Source: Streptomyces sp. NBC_00249
GTDB lineage: Bacteria > Actinomycetota > Actinomycetes > Streptomycetales > Streptomycetaceae
Direction: 5' to 3'
Assembly: GCF_026342355.1 (NCBI RefSeq)
Contig: NZ_JAPEMV010000003.1
Location: 186,001-250,000, forward strand
DNA length: 64,000 nucleotides
The number at the start of each line of letters is the position of its first letter. The stretch's first letter is position 1. Below the pieces are notes generated by a model. The model was not told the origin of the DNA. It was given only the letters and a program-made list of their open reading frames with translations, and searched no databases. Below are positions 33,145 through 42,403 of the stretch, in pieces. Position numbers and translations under genes: made by a program.

Positions 33145-35406
33145 TTGTCAAACAGCGAATTTCAGGGCGAGCAGCAATTCGTCACCCGGCTCTACGCCCG
33201 CGTGGAAACCCTGCGTGACCAGGCAGAACGTGCTGTCAGCGAGGCTCTGGCCCAGGGCGGGAGCGGATTCCAGGCACGGCTGGAGCGGGACGTCCTCGTC
33301 GCCGAACAGTCCGGTCTGCTTTCCGCCCTGAACTCGGCCGAACAGGGTCTCTGTTTCGGCAGGCTCGATTTCTCGGACGGCCGCCACCACCACATCGGCC
33401 GCGTCGGAATCAGGGAGGACGACAGCGAACGCACCCCCCTCGTCCTCGACTGGCGCGCCGAGACCGCCCGCCCCTTCTACCTCGCCACGGGCCACGTCCC
33501 CATGGGGCTGCGCCGGCGCCGCCACATCACCACCCGGGACCGGCAGGTCACCGCCCTGCACGACGAGATCCTCGACCTCGCCGACACCGAGCGCACCGGC
33601 TACGAGGGTGCCGACGCGGACGCCGTGCTGCTCGCCGCCCTCGACGCCGCCCGGACCGGCCGCATGCACGACATCGTGCGCACCATCCAGGCCGAGCAGG
33701 ACCGCGTCATCCGCTCCCCCCACCGCGGCGTCCTGGTCGTGGAGGGCGGCCCCGGCACCGGAAAGACCGCCGTCGCCCTGCACCGCGCCGCCTACCTCCT
33801 CTACGCGCACCGCGACCTCCTCGCCCGCCGCGGCGTCCTGATCGTCGGACCCAACCCCGCCTTCCTCGGCTACATCGGCGAGGTGCTGCCCTCCCTCGGC
33901 GAGACCGGAGTCCTCCTCGCCGCCCCCGGCGACCTCTTCCCCGGCATCCACGCCACCGGCACCGACCGCCCCGGAGCCGCCGCGGTCAAGGGCCGCGCGG
34001 CCATGGCCGAGGTCCTCGCCCAGGTCGTCCGCGACCGGCAGACCCTGCCCGAGGAACTCCCCGCCGGCATCGGCGAGGACGACGAGAGGGTCCCCGAACC
34101 GGCCCTGGAGATCGACCACGACGACTACGGCACCCTCCTGCTGGACCGCACCATGGCCCACGCGGCCCGCGACCGGGCCCGCGCCACCGGCCTGCCCCAC
34201 AACTTGGCCCGCCCCTACTTCGCGTTCGCCGTCATCGACGCCCTCACCGCGCAGCTCGCCGACCGGCTCGGCGCCGACCCGTACGGCGGCCCCTCCCTCC
34301 TGGGTCCGGACGACGTCGCGCTGCTCGGCAAGGAGATCGCGACCAGCGCCACCGTCCACGCCGCGATCGACACCCTCTGGCCGCACCTCACACCCCAGCA
34401 GCTGATCACCGGCTTCCTCGCCGACCCCACCCACCTCCCCGAGGAGGACGCCGCGCTCGTGCGGCGCACCGGCGGCGAGTGGACCCCGGCGGACGTGCCG
34501 CTGCTGGACGAGGCCGCCGAACTCCTCGGCGTCGACGACAGCGCCGAACGGGCCGAGGCCGAACGCGACCGCCTCGAACGCGTCGCCTACGCCCAGGGCG
34601 TCCTGGACCTCTCCCAGGGCTCGGACTCCTACGAGTTCGAGGACGCCGAGAACGAGTACCTCGCCGCCCACGACGTCATCGACGCGGAACGCATGGCGGA
34701 GCGGCACGAGGAGGCCGACCACCGCACGGCGGCCGAACGCGCCGCCGCCGACCGCACCTGGGCCTTCGGGCACGTCATCGTGGACGAGGCCCAGGAACTG
34801 TCCGAGATGGCCTGGCGCCTGCTCATGCGCCGCTGCCCCACCCGCTCGATGACCCTGGTCGGCGACCCCGCCCAGACCGGCGACGAGGCGGGCTGCGGCG
34901 CGTGGGAGCAGATCCTCGAACCGTACGTCGGCAGCCGCTGGGATCGAGTACGGCTCGAAGTGAACTACCGGACGCCCGCAGAGATGATGGAACTCGCGGC
35001 CGCCGTCCTGCGCGCCCACCGGCCCGGTTTCGAACCCCCGCGCTCGGTCCGGTCCACCGGTGTACGGCCCCGGGTGCGGGAGGCCCGGGACCTCGCCGCG
35101 GCCGTCGCCGAGGAGGTGCGCGCGGCGACCCCCGCGGAGGGCCGGCTCGCGGTGATCGCCCCCCGCTCCCTGCACCCGGAACTGGCCGAATTCCTGCCCG
35201 GCACAAGGGCGGGGGAGGAGCCGGACCTCACCCGGCCGGTGGTCCTGCTGGACCCGCGCGGGGCCAAGGGCCTGGAGTTCGACACCGTGATCGTGGCCGA
35301 GCCCGCGGACCTGCGGCCGAGCGACCTCTACGTCTCCCTCACCCGCGCCACCCAGCACCTCGCGGTGGTCCACACCGGCCGGCTCCCCGAGGGCCTCGCC
35401 GGCTGA
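33145..35406 (+). CDS. HelD/HelR-type RNA polymerase recycling ATPase
   Basis: A 753-residue UvrD/Rep-like superfamily 1 ATPase. The N-terminal coiled-coil (about 5-60, QGEQQFVTRLYARVETL) is the arm that enters RNA polymerase in HelD proteins. Walker A is GGPGTGKT with K207; Walker B is HVIVDEAQELSEM; C-terminal motifs include EVNYRTPAEMMELA and VSLTRATQHLAV. HelD/HelR frees stalled RNA polymerase and in actinobacteria can displace rifamycins. The start is inferred as TTG 33145 with GGGAG five bases upstream; upstream in-frame starts would read through the promoter. Confidence 0.88.
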   Translation: MSNSEFQGEQQFVTRLYARVETLRDQAERAVSEALAQGGSGFQARLERDVLVAEQSGLLSALNSAEQGLCFGRLDFSDGRHHHIGRVGIREDDSERTPLVLDWRAETARPFYLATGHVPMGLRRRRHITTRDRQVTALHDEILDLADTERTGYEGADADAVLLAALDAARTGRMHDIVRTIQAEQDRVIRSPHRGVLVVEGGPGTGKTAVALHRAAYLLYAHRDLLARRGVLIVGPNPAFLGYIGEVLPSLGETGVLLAAPGDLFPGIHATGTDRPGAAAVKGRAAMAEVLAQVVRDRQTLPEELPAGIGEDDERVPEPALEIDHDDYGTLLLDRTMAHAARDRARATGLPHNLARPYFAFAVIDALTAQLADRLGADPYGGPSLLGPDDVALLGKEIATSATVHAAIDTLWPHLTPQQLITGFLADPTHLPEEDAALVRRTGGEWTPADVPLLDEAAELLGVDDSAERAEAERDRLERVAYAQGVLDLSQGSDSYEFEDAENEYLAAHDVIDAERMAERHEEADHRTAAERAAADRTWAFGHVIVDEAQELSEMAWRLLMRRCPTRSMTLVGDPAQTGDEAGCGAWEQILEPYVGSRWDRVRLEVNYRTPAEMMELAAAVLRAHRPGFEPPRSVRSTGVRPRVREARDLAAAVAEEVRAATPAEGRLAVIAPRSLHPELAEFLPGTRAGEEPDLTRPVVLLDPRGAKGLEFDTVIVAEPADLRPSDLYVSLTRATQHLAVVHTGRLPEGLAG

Positions 35407-35416
35407 CCCGGCGCAC

Positions 35417-35445
35417 TCCGGCCACCGCATGCGCGCGTGGCCGGA
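35417..35445 (+). terminator. Hairpin after the HelR-like gene
   Basis: Nine-base arms TCCGGCCAC (35417-35425) and GTGGCCGGA (35437-35445) with an 11-base loop, ten bases after the stop. Confidence 0.6.
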
Positions 35446-35488
35446 ATGCTTCGGCTCCCTCCGTCGCGGCCCGTCGTACCGTGACGAG

Positions 35489-36682
35489 ATGCCTGTAGTC
35501 GACATCACCTCCAGCGGCCACGATTTCTCCGCCGATCCGTACTCCTCCTACGCGGCGCTGCGCGCGACCGGCCCGGTCCACCGGGTCGTCGGCGTCGGCC
35601 CCGACGACGAGCCCCACTGGCTCGTCGTCGGCCACGACGAGGCCCGCCAGGCCTTGACGCACCCCGCGTTGGTGAAGGACTGGCGCACCGCCGGCCCGTA
35701 CGCCGGCATGGAGTCCATGGCGGGCAACTCCACCATGCTCGAATCCGACCCGCCCCACCACACCCGCCTGCGCCGCCTGATCGCCCGGGAGTTCACCACC
35801 CGCCGGGTGGAGGCCATGCGCCCGCGCGTCCAGCAGGTCACCGACGAGCTGCTGGACGCGATGGCCGCCCGCCCCGGGCGTTCGGCCGACCTCATCGAGG
35901 CCCTCGCCTTCCCCCTCCCGATGACGGTGATCTGCGAGCTGCTCGGCGTCCCCGACCTGGACCGCGAGCGCTTCCACCACTGGTCCACCCTGGTCGTCGC
36001 CTCCCAGTCCCCCGACATGAGCGGCGAGGCCCAACGGCAGCTGACCGCCTACCTGGAGGAACTCGTCCGGGCCAAGGCCGCCGCCCCCGGCGAGGACCTG
36101 CTCAGCGCGCTGATCCGGACCCGCGACGAGGACGGCGACTCGCTGTCCCCCGAGGAACTGATCGGCATGGCCTTCCTGCTGCTGATCGCCGGGCACGAGA
36201 CCACCGTCAACCTGATCTCCAACGGCGTACGGGCCCTCCTCGCGCACCCGGACCAACTGGCCGCGCTGCGCGCCGACTACGACGGCCTGCTCGGCGGCGC
36301 CGTCGAGGAGATGCTCCGCTACGACGGGCCCGTCCAGAACGCCACCTACCGCTACAGCGCCGCCGACGTGGAACTCGGCGGCGTGGTCATCCCCTCCGGC
36401 TCCGTGGTCATCGTCTCGCTGGCCGGAGCCGACCGGGACCCGGCCCGCTTCGCCGAGCCCGACGTGTTCGACATCCGCCGCGCCCCCCAGGGCCACCTCG
36501 CCTTCGGGCACGGCCTGCACTTCTGCATCGGCGCCCCGCTGGCCCGGATGGAGGGCCGGATCGCCCTGCGCGGCCTGCTGGAACGCTTCCCGGACCTGGC
36601 GCCCGACCCGGCGGGCGGACCGCCGCAGTGGCTGGCGGGCACCCTCATGCGCGGGGTGACCCGGCTTCCCGTGCGCTGGTAG
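35489..36682 (+). CDS. Cytochrome P450
   Basis: A 397-residue bacterial P450 (CYP105/107-like in style). Visible are the I-helix oxygen motif AGHETT, the ExxR motif EMLR, and the heme loop FGHGLHFCIGAPLAR with thiolate ligand C346. It is soluble, so it depends on separate ferredoxin and reductase, which are not encoded nearby. It catalyses a monooxygenation of unknown substrate. It lies about 16 kb from the NRPS/PKS cluster and 5 kb from the pigment genes with no operon link to either. Confidence 0.93.
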   Translation: MPVVDITSSGHDFSADPYSSYAALRATGPVHRVVGVGPDDEPHWLVVGHDEARQALTHPALVKDWRTAGPYAGMESMAGNSTMLESDPPHHTRLRRLIAREFTTRRVEAMRPRVQQVTDELLDAMAARPGRSADLIEALAFPLPMTVICELLGVPDLDRERFHHWSTLVVASQSPDMSGEAQRQLTAYLEELVRAKAAAPGEDLLSALIRTRDEDGDSLSPEELIGMAFLLLIAGHETTVNLISNGVRALLAHPDQLAALRADYDGLLGGAVEEMLRYDGPVQNATYRYSAADVELGGVVIPSGSVVIVSLAGADRDPARFAEPDVFDIRRAPQGHLAFGHGLHFCIGAPLARMEGRIALRGLLERFPDLAPDPAGGPPQWLAGTLMRGVTRLPVRW

Positions 36683-36794
36683 CGGCAGGTCGTCCGACGG
36701 CCCCCGCCGCCCCCGGCCGCGCCCGTCGCCCCGGCGAACGCGGGCCGTCGGAGCCCGTTTTGGATTGGTGCCGGATCCTCAATACGATCCGGCG

Positions 36795-38069
36795 ATGATC
36801 ACAAGAAAACGACTGGCGGCCGGGGCCTGCGGCCTGCTCGTCGCCTTGACCGCGGGGTTGCTCCCGGCGACCGCCGCCGCTGCCGACGGACCCGCGAAGG
36901 AGCCCCCGAAGGTCGAGCTGGTCCTCGACGTCAGCGGCTCGATGCGCGCCACCGACATCGACGGCCAGTCCCGGATGGCCGCCGCCAAGCAGGCCTTCAA
37001 CGAGGTCCTGGACGCGGTGCCCGACGAAGTGCGCCTGGGCATAAGGACGCTGGGCGCCACCTACCCCGGCGAGGACCGCAACCTCGGCTGCAAGGACACC
37101 GCCCAGCTCTACCCCGTCGGCGCCGTGAACCGGACCGAGGCGAAGACCGCCGTCGCCACCCTCGCCCCCACGGGCTGGACGCCGATCGGCCCCGCCCTGC
37201 TCGGCGCGGCCCAGGACCTGGAGGGCGGCAACGCCACCCGCAGGATCGTCCTCATCACCGACGGCGAGGACACCTGCGCCCCGCTCGACCCGTGCGAAGT
37301 GGCCCGTGACATCGCGGCCAAGGGCATCCACCTCGTCGTGGACACCCTCGGCCTGGTCCCCGACGCCAAGACGCGAGCCCAGCTGACCTGCATCGCGGAG
37401 GCCACCGGAGGCACCTACACCTCCGTGCAGCACACCGCCGAACTCTCCGGCAGGGTCAGACAGCTCGTCGACCGGGCCGCCGACCCCGTCGTCACCCCGG
37501 TGGCCACCGAGGGCGCCAAGAGCTGCGAGAACGCCCCGCAGCTGAAGGCCGGCCTGTACAGCGACCGCGAGACCTTCGGCGAGCACCGCTGGTACCGGGT
37601 CGACGTCCGCCCCGGGCAGGAACTGCGCGCCTCGGTCAGCATCGGCGCCGACCGTGCCGTCAACAACGACTACGGCGTCCTCCTGCGGGCCACCACCGTC
37701 CACGGCCGGGAGATCGTCCGCGGCTCCGAGGCCGGCGACGGCCGCACCGACGTGATCTCCACCGGCCTGCGCTACCCGAAGGGCGAGAGCGACGGCGCCG
37801 GTGACTCCGCCACCGAGCCCGCCGAGACCGTCTGCCTCCAGGTCAGCAACTCCTTCGCGGCCGGCCCGACGGTCAAGACCACCCCCGGCATGCCCGTCGA
37901 GCTGACGGTCGACCTGGTCGACGGCCCGGACAGTGGTTCCGACGTGGCCTCCTTCGGCCTCGGCCGCGGCTGGTGGCTGCTGGCCGCGCTGACCCTCGCG
38001 GGTCTCCTGGCGGGTCTGGTCTGGGGCTGGATCTCGCGCTGGCGCATCTCCGTCTGGAGGACCAACTGA
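36795..38069 (+). CDS. Secreted VWA-domain protein, C-terminally anchored
   Basis: A 424-residue protein with a signal peptide (about 8-32). Its von Willebrand A domain (about 38-230) has the MIDAS motif DVSGSM, a threonine in PTGWTPIGP and an aspartate in LITDGEDTC. A second beta-rich region (about 240-385) precedes a C-terminal transmembrane helix (WWLLAALTLAGLLAGLVWGW). It is a surface, metal-dependent adhesion/assembly type protein; the partner is unknown. The next gene overlaps its stop by one base (TGATG). Confidence 0.85.
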   Translation: MITRKRLAAGACGLLVALTAGLLPATAAAADGPAKEPPKVELVLDVSGSMRATDIDGQSRMAAAKQAFNEVLDAVPDEVRLGIRTLGATYPGEDRNLGCKDTAQLYPVGAVNRTEAKTAVATLAPTGWTPIGPALLGAAQDLEGGNATRRIVLITDGEDTCAPLDPCEVARDIAAKGIHLVVDTLGLVPDAKTRAQLTCIAEATGGTYTSVQHTAELSGRVRQLVDRAADPVVTPVATEGAKSCENAPQLKAGLYSDRETFGEHRWYRVDVRPGQELRASVSIGADRAVNNDYGVLLRATTVHGREIVRGSEAGDGRTDVISTGLRYPKGESDGAGDSATEPAETVCLQVSNSFAAGPTVKTTPGMPVELTVDLVDGPDSGSDVASFGLGRGWWLLAALTLAGLLAGLVWGWISRWRISVWRTN

Positions 38070-38863
38070 TGCGTACCGTACGCACCCTGACCGCCGCCCT
38101 GCTGGCGGCGACCGCCCTCCTCGCCCCGGCGGCCTCCGCCGCCGCGGCCCCGAGCCCCACCCCGAGCGCCGGCAAGGACGGCTCCGGCCCGACCGAGGCC
38201 GGCACCAACTTCCGTACGGCGACCGCCTTCCGGCCGGGCCAGAAGGCCACGGCCTCCGCCTCCACGGGTGACTACCTGTACTGGGTGCTCCCCGCCGACA
38301 CGGGCGAGCGGATCACCGTACGGGCCGCCGTGACCCTTCCCGCGTCCGCCGCCCGGCACGGGTCGCAGACCTGGCAGCTGGACGTGTACGACGGTCTGCG
38401 CCGCCGCCAGTCCTGTGCCTACGGGACCCAGAGCGCGGCCGCCGCCAAGGAGGCGGCCACGGTGGACCTCGCCTGCACCCTGCGCACGGTCCGCTCCGGC
38501 GCCGAGCCGTGGGCCAACGACCCCCTCCCGGGCAGCTACTACGTCCGCCTGACGGTGGCCGGTGCCCACGAGGAGGACCTCGGCCTGCCCGTACGGGCGC
38601 AGGTCGAGGCGGACGTGAAGGACGCGGGCGGCGCGCAGGCCGTGGACGCCTCCCTCGCCGAACCGCTCGTGCCCGGGATCGCCGGCGCGTCGGAGGAGCA
38701 GCGGGCCGCCCGCGCCCCCGAGGACGGCTGGTCCGGCGGCTGGTGGTCCGACCGCTGGGTCTGGACGGCCGCCGGCGGGGTGCTCGCGGCGCTCGCGGGC
38801 ATCTTCGGCCACCACCTCACCCGGGGCAGGGGCCGCCCCGTGCGGTCCGGGCCCCAGGTCTGA
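38069..38863 (+). CDS. Secreted membrane-anchored partner of the VWA protein
   Basis: A 264-residue protein starting within the VWA stop. It has a signal peptide (about 1-27, AASAAAA), an extracellular domain with two cysteines (RQSCAYG and VDLACTL), a Trp/Gly-rich segment and a C-terminal transmembrane helix (about 228-248). The extracellular part resembles the non-VWA half of the upstream protein (YLYWVLPADTGERITVRAAV against HRWYRVDVRPGQELRASVSI), suggesting a paired envelope complex. I recognise no named family. Confidence 0.72.
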   Translation: MRTVRTLTAALLAATALLAPAASAAAAPSPTPSAGKDGSGPTEAGTNFRTATAFRPGQKATASASTGDYLYWVLPADTGERITVRAAVTLPASAARHGSQTWQLDVYDGLRRRQSCAYGTQSAAAAKEAATVDLACTLRTVRSGAEPWANDPLPGSYYVRLTVAGAHEEDLGLPVRAQVEADVKDAGGAQAVDASLAEPLVPGIAGASEEQRAARAPEDGWSGGWWSDRWVWTAAGGVLAALAGIFGHHLTRGRGRPVRSGPQV

Positions 38864-38869
38864 GCGCAT

Positions 38870-38896
38870 GCCGCCGCGCCCGCCGGGCGCGGCGGC
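38870..38896 (+). terminator. Terminator of the VWA operon
   Basis: Perfect 12-base arms GCCGCCGCGCCC (38870-38881) and GGGCGCGGCGGC (38885-38896) with a GCC loop, seven bases after the stop. Confidence 0.85.
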
Positions 38897-38972
38897 GTCA
38901 CGGGCAAATGATCACCGACCACGGAGAGTGGGCTATGTTGGAACACGAGTGACGTGAGAAGGAGGCCCTCCG

Positions 38973-39890
38973 GTGTCATCGGGGCAGCAGGCACGCGCGC
39001 AGGCGGCCGCGATCACGCCGACCGGGACCGCACCGGAGCAGGTCAGGCCGCCGGCCGACCGTCTCCTGGCGCTCTTCGACGGCCGCCGCCTCTCACCGGG
39101 CCAGCGGCGGATCGCCCAGTACCTGATCGATCACCTGACCGAGGCCGCCTTCCTCTCGATCACCGAGCTCGCCGAGCGGGTCGGCGTGAGCCAGCCCTCG
39201 GTGACCCGGTTCGCCGCCTCCCTCGGCTTCAGCGGCTACCCGGCCCTGCGCGACGTCCTCCAGCCCATCGCGCTCAGCGCGGTCGCCGGCACCCCGGACA
39301 GCAGGGAGCAGATCCGCCACAACGAGCTCCAGGCCGCCGTCGACGCCGAGATCGAGAACCTGGAGAACGTCCGCCGGCTCCTCGCCGACACCAACCAGGT
39401 CCTGGCCATCGGCCGCAGCCTGGCCCACTCGGTCCCGCTGACCGTGCTGGGCCTGCGCATCTCGGTCTCCCTCGCCGAGTACTTCGCGTACGCGGCCCGC
39501 CGCATCCACCCCGACGTCCGGCTGGTGACCCGGGGCGGCAGCGTGGCCTACGACGCCCTCCTGCAGTCGCGGGCGGCGGGCGGGGAGTGGGTGCTGGCCT
39601 TCGCCATGCCGCGGCACGCCAAGGAGACCCTGGCGGCCCTGCGGGCGGCCCGCAGCACCGGCCTGCGCGTCGTGCTGATCACGGACCCCACCGTCGGCCC
39701 GATGGTCGACGAGGCCGAGGTGGTCCTGATGGCCGGCACCGGATCGCGGCTGGTCTTCGACTCCTACGCGGCCCCGGGCATGCTCTCGGCGGCCCTGCTC
39801 CAGGCGATGGCCGACGCCGACCCCGAGCGGACCCAGGCCCGGCTCGAACAGTACGAGCAGGTCGCCGACCAGCACGGATTCTTCCTCTAG
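38973..39890 (+). CDS. MurR/RpiR-family transcriptional regulator
   Basis: A 305-residue regulator starting at GTG 38973 (GAAGGAGG upstream). The N-terminal RpiR helix-turn-helix spans about 30-105 (ITELAERVGVSQPSVTRFAASLGFSGYPALRDVL) and a C-terminal SIS sugar-phosphate-binding domain spans about 125-280. Such proteins sense phosphorylated sugars or related metabolites. A palindrome downstream of it (39942-39955), in front of the next gene, is a plausible target. No sugar genes are adjacent. Confidence 0.9.
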   Translation: MSSGQQARAQAAAITPTGTAPEQVRPPADRLLALFDGRRLSPGQRRIAQYLIDHLTEAAFLSITELAERVGVSQPSVTRFAASLGFSGYPALRDVLQPIALSAVAGTPDSREQIRHNELQAAVDAEIENLENVRRLLADTNQVLAIGRSLAHSVPLTVLGLRISVSLAEYFAYAARRIHPDVRLVTRGGSVAYDALLQSRAAGGEWVLAFAMPRHAKETLAALRAARSTGLRVVLITDPTVGPMVDEAEVVLMAGTGSRLVFDSYAAPGMLSAALLQAMADADPERTQARLEQYEQVADQHGFFL

Positions 39891-40219
39891 CGGCCGCTTT
39901 CCACCCGTTTCGGCAAGGGGATGTTCACGGCCCGGAGGTGCATGAAATTTTTCATACCCTTGCGTACTCGACGGTATATATGTTTACTGACGGCGGCGCT
40001 CGGATCCGTCGGAATGCCAGGAAGGGCGCTCCCCACGTCCTCCCAGAACAGACACACCAGTACGCCGATCCTCCTCACGGCGGGACCGGGTGTCGCGTCA
40101 GGCTTTCGGATCCCCGTAGCAGCGCTCCTGGCGGCCTCGGTCAACCCCTGGGCCGAGGCCGCCCCCCTCACGCAAGCAGTCTCTCGATCAGAGTTCGACA
40201 CCCCTCGGAAGTGACGAGA
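39891..40219. other. Long leader region of the 129-residue protein gene
   Basis: A 329-base, relatively AT-rich gap holding the palindrome at 39942-39955 and a TATATA (39975-39980) that could be a -10 box, giving a leader of more than 200 bases. A short open frame at 39921-40214 does not look coding. No clear RNA structure could be assigned by eye. Confidence 0.5.
39942..39955. promoter_or_regulatory. Candidate RpiR-type operator
   Basis: ATGAAA-TT-TTTCAT, perfect six-base arms in a GC-rich genome, about 20 bases upstream of TATATA (39975-39980) and thus over the -35 region. It lies directly downstream of an RpiR-family regulator gene. Confidence 0.55.
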
Positions 40220-40609
40220 ATGCCCCAGACGGCCACCCTCACGCGCAGCCCGGACTGGCCCCTCCAGGTCAAGGCCCCCGGCACGCACGACTGGGAACGC
40301 ACCGCGACCCGCTGGCTGCGCGAGCTCCTCCCGGCCCGCTACGGCAGCTATCTGACGCTGACCCGTCACCACGCCCTCCTCGCCCGGCATGTGCAGCTCC
40401 AGCTCCAGCACGAGATGCGCGCCGTACGCGTGGCCCTGCACACCAGCCGGGCCGACCTGCCGCCGCTGGGCGTCGCCGAGTCCGTCATCGAGAACACCAT
40501 CAGGATGTACGCCATCGAGCTGGAGCAGCTCGGCCGCCTCTCCCGGGGAGCCCGCCTGGTCTCCGAGGCGCTCGCCCTGGCCACCCCGCCGGGCCAGCGC
40601 AGGCGCTGA
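40220..40609 (+). CDS. Conserved hypothetical protein, mostly helical
   Basis: A 129-residue protein with an Arg-rich, strongly helical sequence (RWLRELLPARYGSYLTLTRHHALLARHVQLQLQ; IENTIRMYAIELEQLGRLSR). There is no signal peptide or membrane segment and I recognise no family. ATG 40220 is used; a GTG nine bases upstream is also in frame. It probably responds to the upstream RpiR regulator through the palindrome in its leader. Function unknown. Confidence 0.65.
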   Translation: MPQTATLTRSPDWPLQVKAPGTHDWERTATRWLRELLPARYGSYLTLTRHHALLARHVQLQLQHEMRAVRVALHTSRADLPPLGVAESVIENTIRMYAIELEQLGRLSRGARLVSEALALATPPGQRRR

Positions 40610-40627
40610 CCCGGCCGGGCCGGGCCG

Positions 40628-42217
40628 TCAGGCCTGGCAGAGGCCGCGCGTCCAGTCGTACGTCGCGGTCGCCTGCGAGTACTTCCACTGCGGGGCCAGC
40701 AGGCCGCCGGCCAGCTGGCGCGCGGCGTCCGGGCTCTCGACGACGTAGCCGAAGTCCTGGAGCCAGGACGGGTACAGGTTCTTCGAGCCGATGTAGAAGG
40801 CCGAGTCGTCCACCGAGACCAGCTTGTGGTGCTGGGCGTACGGCTTGCCGTCCGCCCACGTCGCCTTGTCGGAGGCGCGGAAGGTCGCCAGCTGGAGCCC
40901 CTGGCACATCGCCGCCTTCGAGCGGCCCTCGTCACCGGTCAGGGCGGTGAGGCGGCCGCGCAGTACGTCGCTCACCTCCGACAGCGACTTGATCTGGGAG
41001 TAGCCGTCGCTGCCGACCGCGCCGCGGTTGGCCGGGTCGCTGACGACGATGCGGACCTTCACGCCGGCCGCGAGCTTCGCGGCGAGCGTGTCGTAGAGCC
41101 GGATGTCGTAGCGGGGGAGCGGCGGGCAGGTGGCGTTCATGTCCTGCTGGGAGATCTCGATGTGCGAGGTCGCGCTCGCCACCAGCGCGCGCAGGGCGCT
41201 CTCCTCCGGGTTGACGGTGTCGTAGTCCCGGTCGGCGTTGGTGTTGTCGTGGACGCCGACGACGCACTTGGTGTCGGGCGCGGTGGGCAGCACGGGCCGG
41301 AACGCAGAGGAGGGGTCGCTCTGCCGGATGCCGACGCCGAGGCCGCCGACCGCCAGTGCGGGGACGTCGCCGCCCGCCGGGGCGGCGGGCCGGGGCAGGG
41401 TGGGCAGGCAGCCGGCGCCGTTGGAGGAGGCGAACCAGACGCTGGTCCAGCTGCTCTTGTTGCGGCAGGTCCAGTCCCACAGCGTGTCGAGGTAGCGGCC
41501 GGCGGAGCCCGCCGCCGGGCCGGACAGCGCGAGGTCGACGTCGTTGACCGGGTGGGCGGTGTCGAGGTAGTCGTCCTTCCAGCTGTTGATGCCGCCGGTG
41601 ATCACCGAACTGCCGTCCACCACCACGAGCTTGGAGTGGTTCCAGGAGAAGGCGGTCTTCGAGGTCGTCATCGAGGCCACGTTGAGGGTGACGTTCGCGG
41701 CGGCCGGGCCCAGCTTGGCGACCAGCTCGTCGCGGTAGGAGGACGGGACCACGTTGGCGTGGTAGATCGGCGCGGCGCCGACCATGATGCGGACCTGGAG
41801 CCGGTTGCCCTTCTGCACGGCTTCCTTCAGCCCGGCCACGATCGCGTCCTGGAAACCGCCGTTGGGGAAGGGCGCGAGGGTGGATATGTCCACGGTCTGC
41901 CGAGCCTGGGCGATGTCCTCGCGCGTCTTGTCCAGCAGCCGGCGCGAGCCGGGCCGGTCGGTGCAGGCGGGGTCGCCCCAGCAACCGGGCGTCTGCAGCA
42001 GCCAGTCGGCGCCGCCGGGGGTGGAAGCGCCGAGGCGGTTGCCGGCGGTGCGCTCCCAGACCGAGCCCTCCAGCCCCGGGGACACCTGACGCAGGGCCTG
42101 CTCGACGGAGTCGAGGTGCGGGGTGGGCGAGTCGGCGAACGCCGGGACGGCGGCGGCCGGGAGGGAGGCGAGGGAGAGCGCGAAAGCGAGGGCCGCCGTG
42201 CGGACGGTGCGTGCCAA
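40628..42217 (-). CDS. Secreted phospholipase D-like protein
   Basis: A 529-residue exported protein of the PLD superfamily. Two HxK half-sites are visible: [17 protein letters not shown] and [19 protein letters not shown], expected to form one active site cleaving phosphodiesters such as phospholipid head groups. The trailing Asp of the classical HKD motif is read only loosely. The start is taken as TTG 42217, which follows AAGGAA and opens directly into a clean signal peptide (about 1-28, ending AVPAFA). A GTG at 42256 would add 13 residues. Confidence 0.8.
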   Translation of the reverse strand: MARTVRTAALAFALSLASLPAAAVPAFADSPTPHLDSVEQALRQVSPGLEGSVWERTAGNRLGASTPGGADWLLQTPGCWGDPACTDRPGSRRLLDKTREDIAQARQTVDISTLAPFPNGGFQDAIVAGLKEAVQKGNRLQVRIMVGAAPIYHANVVPSSYRDELVAKLGPAAANVTLNVASMTTSKTAFSWNHSKLVVVDGSSVITGGINSWKDDYLDTAHPVNDVDLALSGPAAGSAGRYLDTLWDWTCRNKSSWTSVWFASSNGAGCLPTLPRPAAPAGGDVPALAVGGLGVGIRQSDPSSAFRPVLPTAPDTKCVVGVHDNTNADRDYDTVNPEESALRALVASATSHIEISQQDMNATCPPLPRYDIRLYDTLAAKLAAGVKVRIVVSDPANRGAVGSDGYSQIKSLSEVSDVLRGRLTALTGDEGRSKAAMCQGLQLATFRASDKATWADGKPYAQHHKLVSVDDSAFYIGSKNLYPSWLQDFGYVVESPDAARQLAGGLLAPQWKYSQATATYDWTRGLCQA

Positions 42218-42369
42218 TGTGGTTCCTTGGATGGGGGTGGCTCGGGCCGGGCGCACCGCGAACCGGGCCCGGCCTTGATCAACTCGCGCAAGTTACCAGC
42301 CCGTAGCCCTGTGTTCACCCACGGCCACCCGGATCCGGCCATCCTTGCCGCTCCCCTGACGCGATCCCT

Positions 42370-42394
42370 GGGGCCTGGGGCCTGGGGCCTGGGG
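42370..42394 (+). repeat. (GGGGCCT)n tandem repeat with G-quadruplex pattern
   Basis: Four GGGG runs separated by CCT, a textbook G4N3 quadruplex pattern, just past the 3' end of the minus-strand CGNR gene (stop at 42404). It is closely similar to the repeat at 30996. Confidence 0.85.
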
Positions 42395-42403
42395 CCAGCC
42401 CGG

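Noticed and set aside
35489..36682. The P450 as a tailoring enzyme of the NRPS/PKS or pigment cluster
   Set aside because: It is separated from both by unrelated genes and terminators; there is no positive evidence of a link.
39921..40214. A possible 97-residue gene in the RpiR downstream gap
   Set aside because: No clear ribosome-binding site, atypical codon use and no recognisable motif; it overlaps the promoter/operator region.
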